The position numbers were made by a program, and so were the translations under genes. From Paguma larvata (lineage: Eukaryota > Chordata > Mammalia > Carnivora > Viverridae), in contig CM057843.1 of the NCBI GenBank assembly GCA_030068075.1, forward strand, positions 38,411,332 to 38,475,331: DNA of 64,000 bases. The letters are read 5' to 3'. Below are positions 1-11,860 of the stretch, in pieces (within the stretch, counting starts at the first letter, position 1; the number at the start of each line of letters is the position of its first letter). The notes beneath the pieces are model-generated. The model saw only the letters and a program-made list of their open reading frames with translations, did not search any database and was not told the origin of the DNA.

Positions 1-479
1 TAAGGGCTGCTTGTCTTTCCCCAATTTTTTTCCTCACTAGTCTCTCTCTCGTTCTTTCTCTCACATTCTATACTGGAGTAGGAGCCAGATGTTTGAATTG
101 TATCCGTGAGAAATTCGAAGCCAATGTGACAAACAGGTGATATATAGGAAGCTCTTACAAATCAATAAGAAAGCCCGTGAGTGCCTGATAAAAAAATGGG
201 AAGAGGCACAGCAGACAATTTCACGGAAGAAACGCAGGTATTTGGAAGGAAAAAAACCGAGCTGAACCTCACTAAGTAATAAATGTAAATTTGCATGAGA
301 TCCATTTGGCCTACGAAATTGGCTAAGGTTTTTAAAATAATACCCAATCCTGGTACTGAAACAAATAACGTTTCCTGGGCACTGTTGTGTCTGATGTCAT
401 GCCAAGCCCTTGGCAGGAGTTGCTGGCCACACAGCTATAAGAGATGCTTTCATATTCTACCTGTAGGGTAATTTGGTAA

Positions 480-880
480 AACTGGAATTTGGAACATGTG
501 TTAAAAAGTCTTTAGAAGGGTCATACCTTTTGACCTAGAAATTCCACGCCTGCAAATCTATTCTAAGAAGACACGTAGTCAAAGATCGTAGGAGCTGCAA
601 ATCTATTCTAAGAAGACACGTAGTCAAAGATCGTAGGAGCTAGGACATTTATCACGGTGTAATTTGTAACAGCGAAAACTGTGTTTAAACAACTTATATA
701 CCCAAGAATACAAGAAGAGTTAAACAAATTATGATACACTTATATATCTTAACCCGTACTTAATATCATGTTCTTGAAGAATAATTGAATCTGTGGCAGG
801 AGATAATCCTCACAATAAAAGGTTTAGGGAAAGAAAGCAGGACATAAAGTTGTATGTACCTGAATATTCCGGTTTGGGCT
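480..880 (+). repeat. Degenerate L1-type fragment
   Basis: The run tttgacctagaaattccacg followed by text about a 'tatactctaaga'-like block resembles the 3' region of ancient L1M elements. Assignment is by eye only. Confidence 0.4.
551..640 (+). repeat. Perfect 2 x 45-bp tandem duplication
   Basis: The unit beginning tgcaaatctattctaagaag at 551 recurs without a mismatch at 596. It sits inside an old repeat with an L1-like look. Confidence 0.95.
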
Positions 881-2539
881 TTTTTGAAAAAAAGGTATTT
901 CTAGGTAAGAGCGCTGACTTGTAAATTCAAATGCCTTCAGGGAACAGGTGGAAATGGCAGGAGGAAGCGCATAACCGAGGCTGTGGGGACGGCGGTAAAC
1001 CAGAACCTACGGACCCCACCTAAAGGCGGTTAACTCAGTGTTCAGGTGGTGAGCCAAAGCACAACCGCAGGATGAAAACGGCCCAGGAGTCTGGGGTTTG
1101 CAACCCGCCCCTGAATTCCAGAACAGGAGCAAGGGCCAGCTGAGTCTTACATGACGGGCGATTTTTATTTCTTCTTCGTCCTCTTCTGCAAGTTCCAAAT
1201 TTTCTCCGAGTGAACATCAGCTACTTGTGTAACCAGAGGAAAACAGGCCAAAGTATATGGGGTTGGAATGTAGGAAAGGACTGGTCGGTCATGCACGTGA
1301 AGAAGTCTAGACCAAAGACAGAGAGGATGATGCTTTTTCTGGTTCCATCTTGTTGCACCTAGAACATTCAGTTGCACCTGGTTGAACTTCCAGAAATGGC
1401 AGCCCCTCCCTTCCGAGCTGGAGTCCACACAGGGCCCAAGAGGCATTCGGCAGAATCTGTAGGGCCTGGTCTATGCATGGTGCATCCTGGTGTACCAGAT
1501 GGGGGGTTTCTTCCCAGCCCGAGTACTACAAAGTCCGCTCCCTGAAAGACGCAAGAAATAGGGTTAAAATAGCGTACGTAGAGAATGGCAGTCTGCCTCC
1601 CTTAGGGGAAACACACCAAGGAAGAGCTGATGGAACCTTTAAAGAGGAAGGCAGTGGTGGTGAAGAGAAGAGTGGAGACGCATTGCCTGGGGTGGTTTGG
1701 GGATACACGGGAGCTGCCTTGCAGCATGCAGAAGCCAGTGTTGCTGGCGACAGCTCCCTGGCTTCCTTTGGAATAAGCTTGTGGTTCCCGTTGAATGTCC
1801 AGTTCCATTTTGCAGACGTTGCCCTAGCCGGTCCTTTTGCTCAGGTGTCTCCTGAAGCCCAGACTAAGTCGGCTCAGGGCCGAGGGGCCGCTGCGTGTTC
1901 AGGGACAGACCAGACCAGAAGATTCAGGTTCCAGCCACTTGTTAGCTAGTCTCCGAGGGGCTTCATAAATTCAAAGTGCAAAGTAGTCGACCGGAGCCTG
2001 CATTTTTGAATCTTCTGTATCACTTTTTTTCTCCAAAAAAAAAAAAAAAAATCATCAAGAGAATTCAGTTGGTCGTGTAGAAGAATTTGTCCCCCCACAC
2101 GGGATCCGAGTGGGCATACCAGCTCCACTCCTAATACACACACAGCCAGGTTGCTCGGAGCTTCCTGGAATTGCTGATACATCTCTTACTGGCGTTTATA
2201 AAACCCCTGAGGGGCCTGGTCGGGAGAGCTTAACTGATTTCTGGAAGAGCTGATGAGTAAAAATTCGCACTGTGTCGCTGAGTGTCCCGTGCAGTTAACA
2301 ATAAAAGAGGCTTAGAGAGTATTAGGACTTAGAAGCCGGTGCTCCCGGGAGGCCCTCGATTAAAGTGCGTCAGTATTGACTTGGCCCTTGGCTGGGCCCA
2401 ACGCTCCATTTCACTCGCCTGGGCTATTACCACACGGGCCTTTCCAAACCCGTCGAGTCCTGTCCGCTCTGGGGGGGGGGAATGGCTCTGGAAGGATGAT
2501 AAGGACCACAGCGTCTCATCAGAACCTGCAGGATAGCAC

Positions 2540-2612
2540 GAGGGGAGGTGGGGGCGGGGCCGGGGGGGGCGGGGCCGGGGGGGGCGGGGCCGGGGGCGGG
2601 CCGGGGGGGGCT
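2540..2612. promoter_or_regulatory. Tandem GC-box cluster
   Basis: Three to four copies of ggggcggggcc separated by G-runs. Each contains an Sp1-type GC box, and the G-runs could form a G-quadruplex. It lies about 1.2 kb upstream of the large MARCHF10 exon, within an intron. Confidence 0.5.
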
Positions 2613-2814
2613 GAGGCCAGGAGGAAACCGAGAGAAGTGGAATCGGAGAAGCACTTGCAGTGTCCTATCTGCCCTGAGAGGGTTACAACACAAAAAACAG
2701 AAACCCTGAACAGCACACACACATCACAATGACTTAAGCGGATACTCATCTTCACAAGGAAATTGGAAGTCCTGCCACAGAGGGGACACAGAGTCAGGGT
2801 TAAGAACACCAACC

Positions 2815-3040
2815 ATAGTGTCAGGCTGGCTGAGTGTGAATGATAGCGCCCTTACTTACTAGAGATATGATCTTGAGTAAGTTATGTGACATCCCCCTCC
2901 CCAAGCCTGGGTGCCCTCAACTATAAAGTGGTGTGATTGTGGTACCTATTCATAGGCTTCTGAGGCCCAAATGTGTGTATGCAATAAAGTTAGTGGGGTG
3001 CCTGGCCCATTCAGGATAAGCCCTCGGTAAGTTATTTTTA
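2815..3040 (+). repeat. MIR SINE
   Basis: Shows the MIR pattern: cttgagtaagttatgtgaca, then a caactataaagtgg-like core, then gcctggcccattcagg near the end. Confidence 0.65.
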
Positions 3041-3789
3041 TAAGGCAAGTTTTGACCAAGTGACTTCACCACTAGAAATTCCTACCCATTTGGGCACTTT
3101 GCCTCCTCTTCTCCGTACATCTCTTCATACTTTAGAATCAGGGGGCGGGGGAGGAATTCTATTATCACTCAAGGTTACAAATTGACTGGGAGCTAGTGAC
3201 AAAGAGAAGGTAACGATCTCATGAGAGAGTTAAAATTTTTCTCGCACTAAGCAGTAAATGTAACCCAAATCATCAGGGTAACTGGACACCAGCTTCTAGA
3301 GCCTTCCTCCCTATCCGCCCAGGTAGATTATATTTTCTTCAGATTTTTTAAAGCTCAGTGTGGTGCAGGAGTGTCATAAATGCGTGTGGAATGAATCCAG
3401 ATGAGAAGGCACTGGCGGTTTTTGAAGAAGCCATTCCTGAAGTGCTGGTTTTCCTGATCCATGACACTGTTATGAAAACTGCCATTTGAGAGATTTTCCC
3501 ATGATCGGCCCTGACCGACCTCGGCTGGACGGTCTTCCCAAAGCTTCCACAGAAAAGACCTGTATCCTCAGGGTCACCCTGTCTCCCCAGAACCAGCCCG
3601 AGGTCCACAAATGTACAAAGGACAATCCAGAAGCTACCTCTACTGTCCTCTACTGTCCCTCCATCCATGTTATAACCATGAAGATTTTCTTCTCTAGGCT
3701 CCGTTGAGGGACTCTCACCCTTCGTGTTCGAGCTCTTTCATCCACGCGCACCTATAGAAGAATGATAAACTTATCTTTTCTCTATGCAG

Positions 3790-5206
3790 ATCCAGTAGTT
3801 CAACAAGAGGGCCCGATGTGGGCAAGTGGCACTAAGCTGAAGAGGCCAACTCAAGAGAGAAGACACTTAGTCCCATCCTCACAACTAAAGACTATGCCCG
3901 AGAATACCCCTGAGAGAGCCAAAAAAGGAGACTCGAGTGTTCTTTCCCAGCATGAGCCACATCCAAGCCTATCTCAGGCCTTTCAAGGAACAAATAGCCC
4001 TCAAGTGTCGAGTGAGTCCTTGGGGCCACCGCTCCTAACCACCACCATGGGAGGGCCAAGAAGGGCACCATTTAGGTTCAGAGACGAAGATTTTTATTCC
4101 ATTTTATCATTAAACTCTGGAAGAGAAAATGATGACACTGAAGAGGAGACCCTCATAGAGGAAGAGCTTTTGTTGGTCGGTATGCACCCACCTCGTTCTC
4201 CTCCCAGTCATAAGAGAAGTCGATTTCTTGGGACATCGGCCACTCAGACCAAAAGTAAGAATTTTGAAGAAAGTCCTGAAAATTGCAGAACTAACGCGAT
4301 AAGAAGAGCTGAGTCCAGTTGTGGCTCATTGAGAATGAACGATGCGAAGGAATCCGTGACCGACCAGCTTCCTGGGGGGGCAAGGGCGTTTCAAGATGCC
4401 AAGCTGCCTGATGGAGGGTCTCCTAAAGAGAATGACAGTGATGACAGTGAACATGAGAAAAGCACCTTTCCTTCTTGGGACGCCGAGTCTGAAGCTAGTC
4501 TAGATGATGACCTCAATGCAGAAAATGGATTTAGAGATCGTACCTCCATGGAAGATAGGCCTGGTACTCGGGATTATGAAAGAGACTGGCATGCCTATTG
4601 TAACAGTTCTAGTAACTCTCTTGACTCTCTTCTTTCTGGTAGACCAACAGCTCCAAGATCACCAGGGAATTCATCTTATTACCCTCCTGGATCATTAATG
4701 CATTCTGCCTCGAGACAGGAGATTCCAGTAGACTCATCAATGTCATCTACGTTCGTTCACAGTTCAGACCCAGAAGGAAACTCAAGGTTTAATGTTCGCC
4801 GACCGTTGTCCCCCATTAGAAATAGGAATCCACTTGTCAGTGCTGTAAACCACGGTTATTTTCCAGTAAACAGTTCACATGGATTTGATGTCAGGGGGGA
4901 AGATATTACTTTAACCAACCCATCTCAGGGGGCTCCAGCACATACAGAAGAGCTCGTACTAAATCCTCAAAGCAACCTGTCCTTGGTGGAGTCTTCTAGC
5001 TCCTCCCCGTCAAGAATGAACTTACAAGGCCATCTGCATGTGTCTGGGTCCCTGCAAGAAAATATACCTTTTACTTTCTTTGCAGTCTCTGATTTCCCAA
5101 ATCAAAATCATAACAGGAACAGAATGACAGCCTTTGCTTTCACAGATGAAAAGGAGGCCAATACGATAAAGGCAAACCCTGAGAAACTCAAGAAATTGCA
5201 AGAAAG
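3790..5206 (+). CDS. MARCHF10: MARCHF10 large exon (unstructured central region)
   Basis: The acceptor is ctatgcag before 3790 and the donor is gtgagg at 5207. The frame enters at codon position 2 (D-P-V-V-Q-Q) and leaves after two bases of a Ser codon. It encodes about 472 residues without a known fold. The clearest blocks are [19 protein letters not shown] near residue 105, an acidic stretch [14 protein letters not shown] after it, and [13 protein letters not shown] near the end. The first two exist in other mammalian MARCHF10 proteins. No frame break is seen across 1.4 kb. Confidence 0.95.
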
Positions 5207-8200
5207 GTGAGGAATTTTCATAATAATATGTATATACTTTTTTTTTATTCCATTTTTTCCAGGTAGAAAAAAACAGTGCCTTCATTAGAGCATCATGGGA
5301 ATTTTAAATCCTAGGTAGGCCCTTCCTTGACATTTTAATGATTGCTTTTATCGACAAAATTATCTATTTCGTTGCTCTTAAAGCGTATGGATCTATGAGG
5401 CCAAGTCTGGTGTTCCAGTTCAATCTGTCCAGTATTCCCAAGATGTTTTTCCTTGAATACCACAACTTTAAGAAAGGCAAGTTTGCCAGACATAAGGGAA
5501 TTTTGACTGCTACATAGGGCTACCTCTTCTCACGGGCAATTAGGAACTAGGATCTTTTACGAAAAGGTTGCTATAACCCCAGAGAGTCAGCCACTCCATA
5601 CTTGAAGTTCACCAGCTCTTCCTCATGGGACTCTGGGCAAATCCAACCGACAGTTCTAGAATTTGAATCTTTCCAACCAAAAGGCCTGTCCCAAACCGTT
5701 ACCATGGTTACCTCGGTTCTCTGAAGGGCTATGCCGGGGTAACCACTGCTTCCATTTTGTGTGTTCTTTCTCACGCACGAGAGAGAAATAGGTCTTTTCT
5801 CTGGGTTGTGCTTTTCTTTGATCTTCCCCGTCTGATACGATGATTTGGGGATATTTCACAATATCCACAGTATATGGAGTCTGACACTTTTTATAGCCAT
5901 CATCAGACACCATGTCAGGATTCAACTGTTTCCTTTATGACTGGTGTTACCACGCCCTGATGTTGGTTTCCTGATCTGGAAATGGATTCTGTGAATGCAA
6001 GCTGCCTTTGTGTATGTTAGTATGGCTCATTTGGGCCATTATTTATCCTGTTGATATTCATTGTAAGTGGGGAAATTCCAAGGCGATGAATTAGAATGCA
6101 GGAGGGTAAGAGAGGACACAGGCAACACGCCTACTACCCCTCGAGGTCTGTTACCCAACTGCAGGAATTAAGTCACTCTCCTGTTAGCCGTACCTTTTCC
6201 TTTCCATCTTTTTTTAATGTTTATTTATTTTTGAGAGACAGAGCATGAGCAGGGGAGGGGCAGAGAGAGAGGGAGACGCAGAGTCTGAAGCAAGCTCCAG
6301 GCCCTGAGCTATCAGCACACAGCCCGATGTGGGGCTCGAACCCACAAACCGCGAGATCATGACCTGAGCCCAAGTCGGACGCCTAACTGACTGAGCCACC
6401 CAGGTGTCCTAATTTTCGTTTCCCTATTATACGAGCTACCAGCAGACCAACTCATGGTTAAAGGGCCAAAAGGCCTCACACTCACCCATCTACACCTGCC
6501 CAAAAATATAGCTTCAGACTCACTTGTCAGAAGTCTGGTCTCCCACCATCCCAAAGTGATGCCTTGGAGCTAAAAATGATTTCTTTTTAAAAATACATCC
6601 ACTTCTCGGCATGGCAATGCGTTAAACAGCTATGAGTTATGTACTTCGTCTATCAGACTCCCTTTTTTTTCGGATATAATAAACCTTATGCTTTTCTGTT
6701 TATCTCAAAAATGTTCATTTGAGAAAATACAAAAAATATAAACTTAAAAGAAAAATCACCTGTAATCCTATAATCCAGAGATAAGCACTATAAAATAACT
6801 TTGCTTCCGTCTTTTATCTTTGCATATAAATGCGATTTTTAGTAAGCATTGGCTCATATTTTATAATATGCCTCATTTAAATATTTCAAGCCCATTTCTC
6901 AATGCCGCTTATACTCTTCTTTAAAAATTTTCCCTTAGTTACTTTAATGCATACAAAGAGAATTAGAGATAAAGCAAAACCCAGATATCCATGTGCCTGC
7001 CTTCCAACTAATAGAACTTTACCGGACCCCTTGTGCCCCTCACCCACCGTATCTCATCTACCCCCCCAACCCCTTCTGCCCCCAGGAAACCATTCTTGCA
7101 TTGCATTTATCATTCCTTTGCTTCAAAATTTTTTTAAATTTTTTTATTTATTTACGTAATCTCTATGCCCAACATGGGGCTCGAACTCATGACCCTGAGA
7201 CCAAGAGCCTTACATTCCTCTGACTGAGCCAGCCAGGTCCCCCTCTTGATGTCTTTTAATGAAAATATATTCTTAATTTTAATGAAGTCAAATATATCCA
7301 CCTTTATGGATTATGATTTGTGTCTTGTTATCTTGATGAAGAAACCCTTTCCCAACTGAGGGTCAGTAAGATATTCAATCTATTTGGGGCACCTGGCTGG
7401 CTCAGTGGGTTGGGCAACTGAATTCAGCTCAGGTCATGAACTCGTGGTTCATGAGTTCGAGCCCCGCGTCAGGCTCTGGAGCTCAGAACCTGGAGCCTGC
7501 TTCGGATCCTGTTTCTCCCTCTCTTTTCTGCCCCCTCCCACTTACAGTCTCTCTCTCAAAAATAAACACTAAAAAATTTTATTTAATATTCTTCCTATTT
7601 TCTTCTAAAATCTCTACAGTTTCACTTGGAACACTTAGGACTTAGTGTGAAATGGATTTGGGTCTTAAATGTGAAGCAATGTTTAATATGCAATGTGAGT
7701 TATGCTTTATGAACGCCCAACGGTCCCAGGGTCTTTCCTTGCTCAACTGAAGTGCCGCCTCCATCTCATTACGATAAATGTACGAGTTTGGTTCAGAGCT
7801 CTCTATTCTGGCCTGTTGCTCTTTTTTGTTTTTCCCGAATCCAATACCACATCATCTTAATGTCTGTAGCTTTTACGAATGTTTGGTAGCCAGCAGTGCA
7901 CTTTGGTAGCCCTCCCCACTTTGTTCCTTAAGAGTCCTGGGCTATGCGCGTTTCGGAATCAGCCTGTTGGGATTTTCACTGAAACTGAGTTGAATCTGCA
8001 GATTCTTCTGGGGAGAAGTGACATCTTGGAGATCTTGAAAATTTTTATTGATCTCTTCTTCTGTTTGTGCCCGTAATAGAAAACTATAATTCTGTTCCTT
8101 TTCATCGACTTCTCTCTCCTGGGAGGAAGGTCTCTTAAGAAACCGAGCACACACTTCTGTCCCCAGAGCAATGCCCATTTCTTCCTCTCCTTTGAGTCTC

Positions 8201-11200
8201 TAGCAGTTTCCGTTCCTTGACCAGACAGTCCCCAGGTCATGAGGATTCTAAAGAACAAGCCTTAGGCTGCTTAAGGGCCTCCCTCCATGAACATCAAGCT
8301 GCTGGTCTTCACCTACCATTGATTAGACATGAACATATCTGCTCACGTTTTCACTAATTCCATCTTCATCAGATTCCAGCCACTTACATTCTGGAATGTT
8401 GGCAAAATTTCTCGGCAAGTGTCATGCTCTTGGTGAGTTCATGCCCAGGTTCATTGGTTCATCATCATCCCAGCCGCCATCTACTGAGGGGTCTCGCAAA
8501 TACTTTGCCAGACACTCCATGCACTTTGCAGAGCACTGACCCCGCCATCATTGCATCTGGGCGGCCCATGACCCTGTTCGGTAGGTAGTGGTGGTATTGG
8601 CATCGCATGGCTTTATACGTGAGGAAACAGACGCCTGAGAAGCTTCGAGAACTTGTCCAGAGTCACCAAACCCACATGTTTCAGAGGCAAGCTTTAAACC
8701 CAGGCCCCCTGCCCACAAATCCCACATACTCAACGACAAGCCACGTTGCCAACTCCTTCGCGGTGGCCACGGCAGGGGAGGGGCGCCCAGCCCCTCTGTA
8801 GCCCTGTCCCATGCCTCTAGATTTATGGCGGCACTGCTGGTTCTCCCGGTCAGCTCACACGTACCAGTAAGTAGCTGCAGAGGAGCCTGATACAAGACTT
8901 TGTGCACCTGCTCTCAGTAACCGGGGAGAATTCTCAGTAGGGTGGGAGGGAGCAGGGGGTGGCGGGCCCTCCCCCTTGAACGTCCCAGGAAGTGGTGTTT
9001 GTAGTTTGCAGACACTGCAGCTGTGCAGACCCCTGCTCACCAGGGCTTGTTTTTCACTTAGTCTCCTGGAGGAGGACTCCGAGGAGGAGGGAGACTTGTG
9101 TCGCATCTGCCAGATCGCCGGGGGTTCCCCAACCAACCCCCTCCTGGAGCCTTGCGGCTGTGTGGGAAGCCTGCGGTTTGTCCATCAGGAGTGCCTGAAA
9201 AAGTGGCTGAAAGTGAAAATAACATCAGGTAGGTGGGGAAGGCGAAGCGGCGAACCTGCGCCAACATATAATTAATATGAGACACCCCCGCGCGGGACTC
9301 CGAGCCCGGAAAACCGTTCCCCCTCCTCCGTCAGCAGCAGCCGGAAGAACCACGGCCCCTGAGCCCAGGGCTCTTGCTCACAGCCCCGATGGACAGTAGC
9401 GGGTCTAAATGCTGCCTTTAAATTATGGGAGGGAAATGAATTTCTTTTCCAAGTCTGAGAGAAGAATCTTGGCTAGGCTATGAAATCCCACCCCGCTTGA
9501 GCCTGAGCAGAGATGCTAAGATTCCCTCCCAGGAGGAAGGAAACTAAAATAGGTCAGTGGTTGAACCTCAGAAGCACACGGAGCACGCCGCAGCCATGCC
9601 CGCTAAGACACCTGGCAGAAACAGTGCTGCGTCCTTTTATTTGTGGGGGAAGGAGGGTGTCACCTAAGAAACTGAGCAAAGCTGCATTTTGGCAGTAGGG
9701 GCAGGAAAAGAGCACTGATCTCATTTTCTAGAACCTATGAGATAAAGAGATTTCCGTGTGCCGGCTTCGTCAGCTCTGTCTCTTGCCGACCTTGTAACTG
9801 GGTGTGAAGCCCTTTCTCACCTCCCTGGGGAGGTTATAACCTAAATACAGCCACATGGGTAGGTCAGCTGTGGTTTTCTTGGCAGAAAACGGGGGGGGGG
9901 GGTTCTTTAAAACATGGTTTTAGGAAGAAGGGCAACTTGAACAACAAAAAAGAAAAAGAAAAAAAAACTGCACAAAACAAACAAACAAACAAAAACCCCA
10001 AAACAGGGAACAGCAATGCAAAGAACTCATTACGAAATAGCCGTTATATTTTTCAGAGACAACTCCCTGAAAGCCTTTCACCCGCAGCCGGATCCCATTT
10101 TTCTCCCCTTCCATGTTCTCCGCCTTGGTTATCACTCTTCCAGGCAGCCCGAGAGACCTAAGAGCTTTATCCTGTCCCCACGGGAGTGGCCATGCCCCCT
10201 CCCGAGAAAGAGGCAGGACCGGTGGGATGATCAGATTAACCGTCTCCTCCCTGACCCCTGGCCCGCCTTCCGCATCTTCCCGAGCAGGGGACACAAACTA
10301 GGCCCGCCATCCAGGTTGCTTAAATGCATCTTCACAGAGTGAGCTCGGGACTCCGTCCTTCAGACAGGGAGGAAACAAGGGGATCTTGGCAGCTAATGAC
10401 CCTGTGATGCAGTGTTTTATCTTACTACGAATTTGGGCCAGTTAAGCATCTAGCACAGGAAAGGATCACTCATGAAACGTGCAACGAAAGCGCTGCTGAA
10501 TGCTTGTCCACGCCAGCGTCAGCAGGGGTGTGTTGAGCGGGATGGAGATCAGAAGGTACATGGGACACTCAGTAGCGTAAAGCACTACAGAAAGGCGCTA
10601 AAAAAAAATCAAGCAAACAAAATGCAGACATGGACTACCGGTCATCCTTGCCTTTTGAAGTTCTCTATCATTTACTATTTCTTTTTTTTTTTTTAATAGT
10701 TTATTGTCAAATTGGTTTCTATACAACACCCAGTGCTCAATCCAACGAGCGCCCTTCTCTGTGCCCACCACCCACTCTCCCCCCTCCCACACCCATCTCT
10801 CCCCTCAGTTCTTTCTTATTCTTTGAGAGTCTTTTACTATTTCTTTATGTCCCCAGGGAGGCGAAGTAGACCTGGGGTACAAAACTGCCCTAACCCTATC
10901 TTTCCCAGATAAATGCAGGTAACTAACCAATCCTCTAGTTTCTAATGCATAAAAATAAACACCAGGACGTCATTAGCAAAACTACGGCACCTAGTGCGGG
11001 GAGGGGGGGGCTGGGGGGGGGGAGACGCCGGGGATAGTGTTTGCTTCAACACAGCGCAGTTTCTGCACCTTCCACCTTTGCTTTGGGGAATAGGTGAAGC
11101 GGAGAAAAAAATGCTGAGCTAGAATGCATGCTAAAAAAAATTTTTTTTTTTTTTAATTCAAAAAACCAACAACTCCACAGCAACAGAGGAAGACTTCTCA

Positions 11201-11810
11201 TATTTCTTTTCCCAGGTGAGGCTGAGCTCAGTCTCAGGTGCTGGGCGCCTTTACTGCCATACGAGTTCCCGTGCGTGGCCCCTGGCTCCCTCACGCTCTC
11301 AGGCGGGCAGTCACCTGGGCCAGAGTAAAGGCAGACTCAGCCGCAGACTGGGAAACAGCTTCTGCCGTCAACGTGGCCCGCATTTGTTTATTTGCTTGGA
11401 CCTGTGTTAGGTCAGAAAAACAACAACAACAACATAGGCCGATAATCACTCTTTCGGCAAACACCTGTGTTACAGAGTCTCTGCCTCCGCGGAGCAATTC
11501 CAGTTTCATGAACCAGTGTGTTTATACTTAAACAGAAAGCAAGACCTATTATTTACAAGTCATGAGAATTTCACTTATACGAAGCTTGCGTGCATAATAA
11601 TGAAAATGACTATGAAGGAAATTTTCTAGATCTCAGATTCAAGGTCCTTTTCTACAGACAATGGCCGACTTTGAAAAGGTCACCGAGGGGCGCCTGGGTG
11701 GCTCAGTCGGCTAAGCGTCCGACTTCAGCTTAGGTCATGATCTCACGGTCTGTGAGTTCAAGCCACGCGTCGGGCTCTGTGCTGAGAGCTCAGAGCCCCG
11801 AGCATGGTGT

Positions 11811-11860
<50 letters not shown>

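Larger units (their letters stand above)
1..3789. other. MARCHF10 intron
   Basis: No upstream MARCHF10 exon was recognised here. It contains the L1-like fragment, the GC-box cluster and a MIR. The 158-codon + frame at 1473-1949 has no splice or protein support. Confidence 0.7.
5207..9061. other. MARCHF10 intron, repeat-rich
   Basis: Holds two full-length cat-type SINEs, a partial SINE, a degenerate antisense L1 and a MIR. No exon was recognised. Confidence 0.7.

Noticed and set aside
1473..1949. 158-codon + frame before the large MARCHF10 exon
   Set aside because: No resemblance to the MARCHF10 N-terminus and no suitable donor linking it in phase.
1..3789. Upstream MARCHF10 coding exons
   Set aside because: No segment in any frame resembled the expected N-terminal sequence next to a usable donor, so they are placed outside the window.
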